Shown here: in pieces, positions 50,001 to 62,329 of the stretch
Layout of the letters: each line of letters opens with the position of its first letter
Position numbering within the stretch: the stretch's first letter is position 1
Assembly: GCA_963281155.1 (NCBI GenBank)
Contig: CAUJLY010000006.1
Span: forward strand, 3,038,001 to 3,102,000
DNA: 64,000 nt
Direction: 5' to 3'
Origin: Rhabditophanes sp. KR3021
Lineage: Eukaryota; Nematoda; Chromadorea; Rhabditida; Alloionematidae
Program-made: the position numbers and the translations under genes
Notes under the pieces: model-generated
What the model was told of the DNA's origin: nothing
The model's input: only the letters and a program-made list of their open reading frames with translations
The model's database searches: none

Positions 50001-51649
50001 AAAGAATCACGGTATATGAGGTTATTAAAAATTATAATTTGTTTTCAAATACTAATAAAATTAAAATTCACACTTTAAGTGTTAAACTATTACTCTTGCA
50101 AGTAAGATGTTATTTTGTTTGCTGAGATTGATCTATTTTAAATGTATTCCGCAAAAAACATTCGGCACGTGTTCAGAACTATTAGTTTGTTAATCTTTTA
50201 TTATCATCAAAAGAATTAGTAAACCAATTTTACCATTACAATGCAGCAATTCAACATTCAAAAATTACTATCTATCCTTTTTGGATCCATTCAGATAACT
50301 TAGTTTCATTTTAACCAAAAAAGTCATTTGAATTTGCATGTTATTTGATATATTTGCTTCAAATCACCACTACAACATTACACAAGATGCTTTTTGGATA
50401 TTTATAAAAGGTAGTATATTCATTTCGATACGCCAGCAACTACCTCAATTTATGTTAAAACTTATGCTTATCCAATTCATATTTTTGATAGGTTCACTAA
50501 GTGTTTATGAAGTTTACTTTTTGTAACAAGATTATAATTATAAAACAATTTATATTTTGAACAAACTTTTGACTGACATATTTAATTTATTACCATGAGC
50601 ATCTTTATCATTGAGTACACTTTTTTTATTAAGTTTTCTTAAAAACAAACTCAAACATTCGAAATGACAGTTAATAGAAATAGGGCCGTCTTTTATTACA
50701 TTTTGATAGCAGGCATAAAAGAAGAGCACCAGCAGACCCTCTAAATGGGAATGAATATAAGAGTAAATGACAAAAATTTGGAGGCATCTTCGCCTTGTGT
50801 CGCTATACCCTAAAATTTACCATAAACATTCTTTGTATTTGTAATATTGTGGCAATGAGTTGTTTGTTGTGCCCCCAGACTTACTGATTAACCACTACTA
50901 TTCATTTATATTTTTCCAAATTTGGCATGTTCTGTTTTAAGGGCTCTGAAAGAAGGCGCGAGTTAAACTTTCATCAAATATTAACACTTATCAATCTTTA
51001 GTGCATTGAATTGGTAGAACCAAAAAATTTATTTGCAATTTGTCATTTGAACTTTTAAATAGTACAGACTTTTCCTAGGTCCGAACATGCCATTCCTAAC
51101 AAATCGTCCTCTTTTTATTTTCCAAACTAATATTCGCCTTTTTTAAAACAATTTTTTACTTTCATTTAATGTAGTATGTTTAGTAGGCATCATCTGGGAA
51201 TTGAGTTTTTAATAGATATAGTAATAAGAGATAATATTTCCTTTAAGGTTCTCCATATCAAATGCTATAAACCATTTCAAAAAGTTAAGATTAATCGGAA
51301 GTCAGCTTTGGTTTTAGTTTAAATATTTTAACAATTATTTTCACTTTTTTTGTCAATCCGCAATTTTACTATTGAAATGTTTGTTTTTTGGAATCATCAA
51401 TTAAATTTTGTTCTTTTGACACCAAAAATGTTATTATTTTCGTTTGTTACTGTAAGCTAAATATAGACAACTAATAAGCTAAATTATTTGGACAAATGTT
51501 GGTGTTTCATGGGTGCCGTATATAATAAAAATTCGATTTTAAATTAGTTTTATTTTATTTGGTCTTTTCTTTCGCCATTATTAAATTAAACATACAATAA
51601 TTGGTTGTAAGAAGATTATTCACTTGTATATTTTAGTATATATTATATC
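47036..51649. other. Intergenic stretch of 4.6 kb
   Basis: No gene, RNA gene or dispersed repeat is recognised. This is the shared upstream region of two divergent genes, alpha2-delta (reverse) and Rabin8-like (forward). The open frame at 50338-50526 is hydrophobic and lacks splice or start context. Confidence 0.5.
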
Positions 51650-52812
51650 ATGAATGAAACCGAGTGCTTTGCCAAAGAGCCTATTATGGCCAAACCATTA
51701 ATTATGCCGAATTTGGAGTAAGTTCTTAAAATTTATTTAATTTTTTAATTCCAATATTCTGAAGTGATTACAAGGATCGCATATTATCGCTGGAAGCTGA
51801 GTTGGCAAATTTACATAATGTATTGAAAGAAAAACAAAATAAATGTAATCAACTTGAAGAATTACAAAAAAATGTCGACTCGGAAGTACAAGAACTCACA
51901 GAGCAGCTATTTCAGGTTTGTTTTATTGTTGTTTGTCAAACGTTATGCTGAGGCTATCATTTTTCACTAATGATATTATACGGCAAAAACAACATGACAT
52001 ATTTTATTATTTGTAGGAAGCATATCGAATGGTGAACAGTGCTGAAGAAAAAAGGATGCAAGCAGAAATATTATTAGAACAATCGCAATTGAAAGTTTTG
52101 ACTTTAAATAACGAGGTAGAAGCATTGAAATCTATTATCAAGACAATCCAAGATTCGAAAGCTTCAAAGATGAGACAAAAGGACTCACTGCCCACATCTT
52201 CTTCAACTCCATCTCTCTCCAGTTGCCCAAACTTTGATAGTGACAGTCATATACTGCACATCATAGATCCTACAATTCACCACGCATTTATCCAATGGCG
52301 CCAAAACATGTGCTTAGACACAAACTCAACCTTCCTTAAAACCATAATTACAGAGGATGTAAATCCCTGTTTGTCTTTTGCTAACTCAAAAATTTCCATT
52401 AAAATATACGCAGCAATTATTTCAAATGTAATGGATATGGAAGCATGCTCTGATGAAAACGGACTTTTACGGTATGCATAATTAAAGTTTCCTTAATTTA
52501 ATGTTTTCCAGAAAATGTGCCCTCATTAATGTTGAAATGCCATGCCCATTTAAACTTCGACTGTCTCCAGAGCAAGATTGGATGTATATCTCGATACTTG
52601 CCAGAAACAGAATTGCGGCAGTTTGCGATTTTTTTACATATTTAAGATATCTCATTAAGGGCATCGTCAAGTCAAGTGTTACTTCTGTGTACAAAGAAAT
52701 AATTCATCTTCGCAAAAATATGATGATGGCCAGATTGGGACTACAGTTTGTATCTCAGATTATTCATTCAAATAAAGTCAAAAATAAGGAATATAATATA
52801 TCTTATGTTTGA
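51650..52812 (+). CDS. RAB3IP: Rabin8/Sec2-type Rab guanine-nucleotide exchange factor
   Basis: Four exons (51650-51717, 51765-51915, 52017-52471, 52512-52812) join to 324 residues. Residues about 25-110 form the Sec2 coiled coil, with ELQKNVDSEVQELTEQLFQE followed by AYRMVNSAEEKRMQAE, the exchange-active helix of Rabin8, GRAB and Sec2p. A Ser-rich linker follows. The C-terminal domain with RNRIAAVCDFFTYLRYLIKG and LRKNMMMARLGL matches the conserved Rabin8/GRAB C-terminus. The family activates Rab8 or Rab3/Sec4 for polarised vesicle transport and ciliogenesis. It is shorter than vertebrate Rabin8 (about 460-476), mainly in the N-terminus and linker. Exon 2 needs the non-canonical-looking acceptor CTGAAG at 51764 to keep frame; AAG ten bases downstream would break it. 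The ATG lies 12 nt after an acceptor-like TATTTTAG. Confidence 0.88.
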
Positions 52813-52982
52813 TTTGAAACAACAAATACATACATGTTTGCATATTTTGTTTTTTAAGTATCTTTCAAGAAGTGTTTATACATTTTAATGGTAAGGATTA
52901 ACAAATGTATCAGTTTATACAATAAATTATTTGACATGTGATTATAATGATTACTTGCATCCAATATTATTTTTCATTACAT

Positions 52983-53653
52983 TTATCCTGTTTTTCTTTT
53001 CGGCCTAGTATAAACAACTCTGGTATGGCCTAAATAACCAGCGTTTGGATGAGTAGCAGTTCTCATCTCAATTACTTGTTCCATGTACTGATCGTCGTGT
53101 TTAATGAATGTGCGACGTAACTGAAATAGTTATTTAAGGTAGAAGTACACCAAAAAACATACATCGACTACTGGTAAATCTCTGGCAAAGGAAATTCTGC
53201 CAATATCTTTTAAAGTTAATACCATTTTGTTGTCTTCTAATTTACCGGTTTCGTAAGTGGTAAATCCATTGTTACCAGCTGTCATTAAAGTAACATTGCC
53301 ACTTTTATCAACAGTCATAAAACCCCATTCGTCGTGGAAATGATCTTTAGTTGTGTGTGACCAGGCTCTGGCACTAAAATTAACGTTAAGTATAGTAGTT
53401 TGTATAATAGAAATTACCTAAAATTAAGAAACTGTGTATTTGCTGATTTTGCAATAGGGGATTCATAAATATGTAACTCTTCGCCAAATGTCATCGTAGG
53501 AACAGTTGGCCAAGCAATCTTTCCCGAAAACTCAGACCTCCATTTTCCTAAAATCCATTCCAACTGCCTATTATCAACTGATAACTCTCCATACAACTGC
53601 GTACTAAATATTGTCAGCAATAGAAAGTAAAACGAAATCGTTGTCATTATCAT
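52983..53653 (-). CDS. Secreted nitrobindin/THAP4-type lipocalin-fold protein
   Basis: Exons 53653-53418, 53373-53163 and 53120-52983 make 194 residues. A clear signal peptide (MIMTTISFYFLLLTIFSTQLYG) is followed by a single FABP-like beta-barrel of the nitrobindin/DUF1794 family. Its landmarks are LEWILGKWRSE near the start, the central block with ARAWSHTTKDHFHDEWGFM, the TAGNNGFTTYETGKLED strand pair and the C-terminal RTFIKHDDQYMEQVIEMRT. Nitrobindins bind ferric haem and isomerise peroxynitrite in the cytosol of plants, bacteria and vertebrates; a secreted form implies a different compartment or ligand. It converges with Rabin8 (170 nt between stops) and has an acceptor-like CAAATCAG 7 nt before the ATG. 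The family assignment is by motif memory and fairly strong; haem binding is inference. Confidence 0.8.
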
Positions 53654-54300
53654 TGAATGACTGATTTGATTTCATCAAAATATTCGTGATTTAAGATCCC
53701 ATCAGAGGCAAGATAGATGAAATCGATCTGTATTACCAGAATAAGGATTGTTCGTAATTAACCACACCATTTAGATCTTTTCCTATATGAATGTACAGAT
53801 GTCTTGTACACATATTTCATTCCCTTCATTACATAAATCTAGACCGTATAAAACCGCATTTTACAAGATAATCATTTTTCTCTTTGCACAAACAACATCC
53901 TTTTAATTTTATTCATTTTACTTTTAATGTGTGACATAAATTGGGTGTTATAAAAAACACTCTATTGGTAATGTACTTATAAAGAAGAAATTAAAGAAAC
54001 CTCAAATAACCTTTTATATCACTAATATTAATATGCCTAGTCCTGTATTTTGGTAAATGGCATATTTTAGACTGACAATAGGTAGTAGATATTGGGTGTA
54101 TGTTGAACAAAATAGTCACAAACGTAAACAGCAACAACGGTATCCTAGCAACGGTTGGCCCGTATTTCGAATGTAAACGTAGTTTTAGTACAGCTTGATA
54201 CAGGTGCATTTTTATCTATTTTAAGAATATTGTAATTCTATTATTTAATTGTTGATATTTTTAATCTAAATTATCAATTGCATTTATTTTGAAAACAAAG
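53654..54300. other. Divergent intergenic region
   Basis: About 650 nt lie between the nitrobindin-like gene (reverse) and the coiled-coil gene (forward), so it should hold both promoters. The reverse open frame 53991-54209 has no recognisable features and I leave it out. Confidence 0.45.
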
Positions 54301-56000
54301 ATGTATGACGAACCGGAATTATTAGGTTACGATGAAATCGTGAAAAATGGAGAGGAAAAAAGACCTTTATCGAGAAAAACCTTAGTCCATCAAGACGTTT
54401 CATCATCGCGCTCAAGTTATAGAGTATCTTCGTCAAGTTCCAAAGTATCAACTAATCATTCTTCTGACCATTTAACTCGTGAATTGACAAATGAAGGAAT
54501 TGTATCAAAGTTAGATTTGTTTAATTTAAACGATGAAAAAGAAAGGTTAGTTGGATATTTAATTATTAAATAAAAATATTCAATTTTAGCATGCCAACTT
54601 CTAGTTCGTCTTCTGAACGAAGTAGTAGCAATCCAAGTAGTGGAAATTTTAGTAATAATAACAAAACACAAAGCTCAAATAATAATTCACCGAAAAACAA
54701 TTCTAAGGTCGAAGTTTTAGGTAATAAAGAAAAGTGGCTGGTAAAAGAAAATGAAAAAGATGATTCCAAAATAATTATTAGCCCCATTATAAGCAATCTG
54801 CCATTTCAAGAAGACCTTACAATGTTACCAGACACAATTGCAACAATTAAAATTAGCAATAGATCGTCTAATGTTGCGAACAAAATGTCTAATTTGAGAT
54901 CATTAAGTGCCAGTCATCAAAGTGAAAGATTGTCTAATGTTGGTCATTCGTTTTCGGCTTTCGGAAGATCCATTAACGGAACATTATATGATAGGAATAA
55001 CTTAGTTTATGAAAAGGATGAAGACAAACAAAGGTCAAGGGCTGTTTATGCGTCTTGGTTGAGACAAAAACAACTTGAGGCTAAAAGGAAAAAAGAAGCT
55101 GATTTTGCTAAGAAACTTAAGGAAGAGCGTGAAAAGGATGAAAAGAAAATTGCAGCTGAAAGATTGTTTGAAAGTTGGAAAGTTGAATATAATAGGAAGA
55201 ACAAACTTAAATTGGAGGAAGTAAAAAAGGTGCGTGAAGCTGAAAAGGAAAAGCAGGCTGCTATTGAAGAGAAAAAAGTTGAGGCTCAAAAAATGTTTGA
55301 TGTATGGAAAAAGAATAATGCGGCAAAGATTAAAGCTGAAAGAGAGGAAGCAATAAATAAACTCAAGGAAAGTCTAATACAAAAGAAAAAAGTTGAAAGT
55401 GATAAACAAACTGAATCACAGCTAGCTTTTGAAGCATGGAAAAAACAAAAGGAGATTTCTCATAAAGAAATAAGAAGAAGGAACAAGGAAAAGATGGACG
55501 AATTAAAGCAAAGAGAAACAACCAACGCTGAAATAAAAAAGGCTATTGCCGAAGAAGCATTTGATATATGGGTAGCCATGAAGGTTTGTTAGTCTACTTT
55601 GCTATTTCAATAAATTTATGCACCTTTTTAGGAAGAAGAGAAGGAATATCAAAGTACATTGGCATATCGAATTCAAATGTTTGAAGAAGAAGCAAAAAAG
55701 CGATTCTCCACGCCATGGATACCACCAAGTAATACAACTGTTGCCAAAAGTCCCCTGGAACGTAGAGTTGAAAGAGCAAGGACCGCAAATGCTTCACGAC
55801 AACCCCGGACCAGTAAATCTGTTTCCAATGCCCATAGATCAAATACCAATTCGAGGGTAAGTTCTGCATCAACAAAACCAACCCAAAGTTCTTTACTGCC
55901 ACGGCAACACTCGGTAAAACCTCCATTGCTGCCAAAAACAAATTTAACAAAGGCGAAATCTGTTTCTTTTTTGGAAAAGAAAAACGTTAACAACAAATAA
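54301..56000 (+). CDS. Tryptophan-repeat coiled-coil protein (MAP9/CCDC181-like)
   Basis: Three exons (54301-54545, 54590-55583, 55632-56000) join to 535 residues. The N-terminal 230 residues are disordered and rich in S, N and K. Residues about 240-425 form a highly charged helical region built of five repeats, each ending in an aromatic/Trp motif (YASW, LFESW, MFDVW, AFEAW, AFDIW) spaced 40, 43, 44 and 44 residues apart. After this come FEEEAKKRF, the short motif TPWIPPS, and a basic Ser/Arg/Pro-rich tail. Spaced single tryptophans in a K/E-rich helix recall MAP9, CCDC34 and CCDC181, microtubule- or cilium-associated proteins, but I cannot place it firmly. The frame opens at a TTG at 54289; I chose the ATG at 54301. 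The stop is TAA at 55998. Confidence 0.8.
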
Positions 56001-58705
56001 ATATACTTGAAGTAAAGATAATCAATTCAACTATACAAAATTCTTTGAATTGCCTTATATATTTACTATTCACAAAATTGAAATTTCCTGTTATTGTGAA
56101 AAAATTACTTGAATGGCTGTTGGCAAGTGTATAATAATTTAATTGTATACTTAAAATAAAAAAATTTAAATTGATAAATGATTCATTTTCCCATTCTGCT
56201 AAAAATAATGCCTTTTCATCAAAAATAAAGCACATAGATTGGTTTATGGCAATTAATAAGTAAAGTTAAAAATAGATTTTGTTATTCTTCATTAAAATTG
56301 TATTAGTTTCTTTTGTCATCAACTTTTTATGAAGTTTTTTGATATGTTTGATGAGACTTTTAATAAAAAGCGTGTTTTCTCAAAAAATTTTTCCAGACGA
56401 ATTTTAGTATCCTGTATTTGTTTCCTTATATAAATTGCACAGACTTCTGCTAGTTTTATTAGTTTATTTTGACACACTCCTATAGTTTATAATATTAATG
56501 CCAAAATAGGGGCTATAAAATCTTATGGCTATTGGCAAAATAATTCATTTTGGGCAATGTATAAGATAAAAAACACATTTTATCACCAAAACTTTTATCC
56601 TTTTAATTTGCGAGTCTAAATTAAGCTAAATGTGGCAAAAATTAAAGTGTTGGATGGTTTCGTTCAATTTCAAAACTTCATCATGCAATACAATGACTTT
56701 TTAATGCCCGATATACTTTTCCATTAGCAGTTTTTAGTTCCTCCAACTACTTTTTAATTTACTTTATTTATCCTTCAAATTTGGGCAAAATAAATTCATT
56801 CTGCTCGAATTGAGTTTGCATTATGTTTGGCAGTATGTTCCATCATTGTACATTTGTTAAATTATTCAAAACTAACTTATTATCATCGTTATTTAACACC
56901 ATTTTACTTTATTGTCGAATAAGAATCATATTTTTTGTTTTGATTAGGTCAAATAAAGCCGTAGTTTTCCTAAATTTCATGTAAACTTTTTTGTCAGAAA
57001 CTGTCACATGCCATTCAACAAACACAAAACGTAACAAAAACTGTTGCTCAACAGATGCCTATTGAATATACGTTTAAAGAACAACATTATTGAAGCTTTT
57101 ACAATTTGCCCTCAAAAAATATATTTTTTACTTACTTTACTTTTGCAAAATATTGTGATGTGTTGTTTCTTAATACACATAATAATCATTATGGGGCCAA
57201 ACTAAACACTCATCATATATACACCACTCTATATTTTTATTAAATTTCTTATTTTCAATATAATCTAAATAGCACTTAATTCTTTTTGTACATCCTTGTT
57301 TACAATCATATTTTAATGAAATTGACTTTTGTGTCAAAGCATGAATATCACTTTCTTGCCCATTTTTTAATATATGTATACGTGTATGTATTTAAATATC
57401 AACAAAAGTCATCCTGAATGTTAAAAGCTAAATTTTTAATTAACTCTGTTTATAAAAAGATGCCTTACAAACACTTACTTCTGATTTTTGCATATTAAAA
57501 TTCTTAAAACATAAAGTGCTTCAATTTAAATATAACTATTTATATCATAGAAACATTTCATGTCCTTTTAACATTCGTTCAAATTATTAAATATCTTCTA
57601 CAATATGGTTTTAATTATTCATTCGTAAAGTAATAATTAGCATTCGACATATGCTTCTTCTATTATTTTCTATAAATTCAGAACCCTCTGCAAATTGGAT
57701 CCGCTGGTATACATGAAAAGATATAAAATATGTAACAAGGACCTCGTAAACGTTAAATATTTAGTTGGCTCCTAAAATATTGCTACATATTCTTCCATTG
57801 TCTATTATGTAAGATGAATGTTTCAATTTAATATAGCTTTTGGATGTTAATTGCGTAACAAAATTTGTTTGCAAACAATTCTATTGATACAATTTAAACT
57901 AATTAAAAGTATACCAACCTATTTAAAATAATGCCAAAAACAAATTTGTAGTGTTTGATCATATTATTAAAAACTCCCCCAGATACAAATAATAAGATTT
58001 TTGTTGTTTACGCAAAAACATCAACGAAACTAATTTTTATGTTTTTAATAATGTTTTTTAATCATATTATTTTAGGCAATAGTAACTGTAAATGGGTTAT
58101 TTAATATTTATTAATAAATTCTAATTTATGATCTAATAAATCAAGTACAATTGCTTGGAATTGATATCCCAAAAAATGATATGAGTATTTTTTATTCAGA
58201 CGAGAGCATTAAAGTACATCCATAGAAATTATATATTTATAGTGAACACATCATCAATTGTCTGTTTTATTATTCTATAGACATTAAGGATATTTGAATG
58301 GCAGTGGATATATAATAATGACTTTGTCGGAATTTTTGATAACTTTCAATCTTTTGTTATTTTTGAAATTCTTTATTTAGTATTTGATTTCAAATCTGAC
58401 AGGCACTACAACTTGATACATTATTATACTTCCAATTGATACACAAAAACTAAGGATGATAATATAAATTTCTTATTGCATGTACATCCCACTGTTGCTC
58501 ATTATTTCTTATTTACACTCCACCCAACATTTTAACACTCTGTGAGAGTATGTACATCGTCTATCAAGCTTCAACTCCAGTCCAAAAAAAATTTCCTTCA
58601 ATTTACAGTCATATGTAAACGAATAAAAGTGAAACATACGCGTATATTATGTTATTTATTTTATAGAAAATATTCTAAATTAACCATATACAATCCATCT
58701 TTCAG
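56001..58705. other. Intergenic stretch of 2.7 kb
   Basis: AT-rich, with no supported gene. The right end (TCTTTCAG ending at 58705) is an acceptor-like site just before the KCTD start codon. A longer upstream-open frame from 58542 lacks an ATG in context and is treated as non-coding. Confidence 0.5.
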
Positions 58706-58712
58706 ACTAACA

Positions 58713-59903
<1,191 letters not shown>

Positions 59904-60663
59904 ATTAATTATTGTTATGAAATATACTTGAACAACTGTAATCTTTCTTTAACTAATTTGCATCTATTACCGACCTTTTGAATATATACACGCTTTACAT
60001 TTAATGATCATCATCCTAACCTAAAATAAAATTTGCTTTGTAAATGAACCTTTAAATAATATTATTGTAAGGGAAATAATAAATCAGAAAGTAATAAGTT
60101 CTGTAACATTTAAACAAAATAGCAATGAGGAATAATTACTCAATCATATTATCAGCATTAGTTATATAATTGAGTTTGGCAAAAATTGAACTTTGGAATA
60201 TTTTAAGAAAATATTATGTTCCACCCCTGTTCGTGAAAACTTAGATTCAATGTGAACTATTTTGGTAACACATTTTATCAATTTCTAACAATAAACTTGG
60301 CAATTTTGGAATTGTTGTCATGAGGCTTACATAACATTAAGAACTTTATTTGTAAATAGTTTTTGGCGTAGAACCATGAAGCTCCAAGTCTTTTCTATGA
60401 TTAAATATTATTATCCAATTTCCCAATAATATTGTTTCCAGGATTCACCAGTTGACGAAAGTTAAAAATCAAAATTCCTAATGATTGCTGCTATTCAAAC
60501 GTAACATTCACTGTGTTTTGATGTAACGATTCCTTTGTTAAAACAAATTCATGAAATCGTTTCTAATTTTTTTACTAAAATATGTGTTATTTAAAGAATG
60601 GAAATGATATCCTTACTTGAATATTAGTATAAAGTAAGCGTCACTGAAACATAACATGCTTAC
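59904..60663. other. Intergenic stretch
   Basis: No gene or RNA gene is recognised. It lies between the KCTD stop and the 3' end of the reverse-strand receptor relic, so it should contain both 3' flanks. Confidence 0.45.
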
Positions 60664-61456
60664 GGCTCATCCCCAAGTATATTGTGGAACAAGAAAGCAA
60701 GCATCGAGTCCGGTATAATAACTACAGACCCTTAATGAGTAAAGAATGGTAAGAATAAGAATACAAACATTTTGAAATAGGATAAAATAGAGAAATAAAT
60801 TTTCGCTTCTTTTGTGTAAAGAATTCGAACTTGGATGGTTCCGCAGTTTTTTAAATTTTGTGATATTAAGAAGATTGAAACAACATGAAATAATGAGTGA
60901 TAAAACGCATATTTCTGTACCACTTATAATATGAAACTTTTGGGTCTGACAAAACAAATTTTGCTTTCAAATTCCGACGGTAAACAGTTGAAAATAGTGA
61001 AATCAATAAAAGTGTTAATGAATACAAAATTGTCCTGATATTTGAAAAATGTTAAAAATAATGTAAGTTAGGAATTTCACATGTGGCTTACTCTATCATA
61101 TTGCAATGGCATGAACAAGGCACAATATCTATTTATAGATAACAGAGCAGTGTTCATACAAGCATAACAAGCTTCAATGCCAGTTACCAAATACAATAAT
61201 TGCGGAGTCCAATTAGTGGAAACAATATATTCTTGGCAAAATCCAAAATTCATCATTTTGAATGTAACCAAATCGACAATGAAAAAAATGCTACTAGGAA
61301 TTGAGTTAAAAATAAGATCAAATACAATTTTGTGCAAAATAACTTGTTTCCCTCGTTATACTTGACCATTACAAAGGTACAAAATAAAATTTGTACAATT
61401 ATGGAAAATACAGTTGTGCCAATATAGATAGCATTTATTATAAAAAGATCAAGCAT
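60664..61456 (-). pseudogene. Nematode-type serpentine receptor relic with two frameshifts
   Basis: Starting at an ATG at 61456 the reverse strand encodes TM1 (IYIGTTVFSIIVQILF) and KYNEGNKLF. The natural continuation (FDLIFNSIPSSIFFIVDL, then ...LLSINRYCALFMPLQYD) is in another frame, with a T-run and no intron signals between. After an intron (61091-61035) comes TM4-like TILYSLTLLLISLFSTVYRR. A second frame change near an AAAA run leads to EICVLSLIISCCFN and a last helix ending near 60667. The NRYCALFMPL signature after TM3 is like nematode srv/srx chemoreceptors. Two frame breaks at homopolymers mean a pseudogene, or possibly assembly errors. No intact product can be read. Confidence 0.6.
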
Positions 61457-62329
61457 AATGTTACTGAATTTAATAAATTATTACATATAACAGATTTATT
61501 TAATCTTGTTGTAAGCTGTTTTATGTTGTCAAATATACTGCATTATTTTTTGAGTTTTACTTTTATTTAATCACACAAACCATCTTTCTTTGTCCACAAG
61601 ATGTGATGTTTTACAATAAATACAATATTTTAGAGGCGTAACATAAGAAATCTAATTTCAAATAGAATCAAGTGACGGTTGTTCTTAAATTAAAGTTAAG
61701 AAATATCTAACAAAGGGGCATCGCATTTGAAATTAAAATACTTTTATTATTTGGAGTAAAATTAGGTGTATAAGTTTTAATTATTTAATTTATCAATATG
61801 TACTTCTTTATTCAAAAGTCATTTGCTGCTTCTTTGCCATAACATACTTTGTAGTTGAGTCATTAAACCATTTAGTAAATTATAACACCAAATCAAAAAT
61901 GACACTCATTTGGGTATTATACATACCTTTTGTCTCTATTTTTGAATCACCATTTTGCACACGTTCAAAATATAAAGATATACTTTTTGTTATTGTTAAA
62001 TGTCTTTTATGTTTTGCTTAGATCTATTTTTTACAAATAACTTTCCATTGAGTCATTGCACTGTAATTCCAAGTATAAATAGATCCAAAATTTTGCACAC
62101 TTTTACGATTGGCACATTCCTACATTTGCTGGGTTGCTCACATTTAGATATTGAATAAAAATGAGTGTTGAACATACTACCACAAATTGGTAATCTTTTG
62201 ACCATCTATTCATTATATTTTGTTCTCATTTCAGTGGTATGCCAGATACATATATTAATTTCAGTCATTGATTTAAATATATTTGACGTGTGATGTTGCC
62301 TTTACAAACTTTTACAAATTATTTTTTAG
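61457..62329. other. Stretch without visible exon
   Basis: There are about 870 nt of AT-rich sequence. The acceptor at its right end (ATTTTTTAG, 62329) implies that the gene at 62330 has an upstream exon or trans-splice leader, but I cannot find an upstream exon here. Confidence 0.4.
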
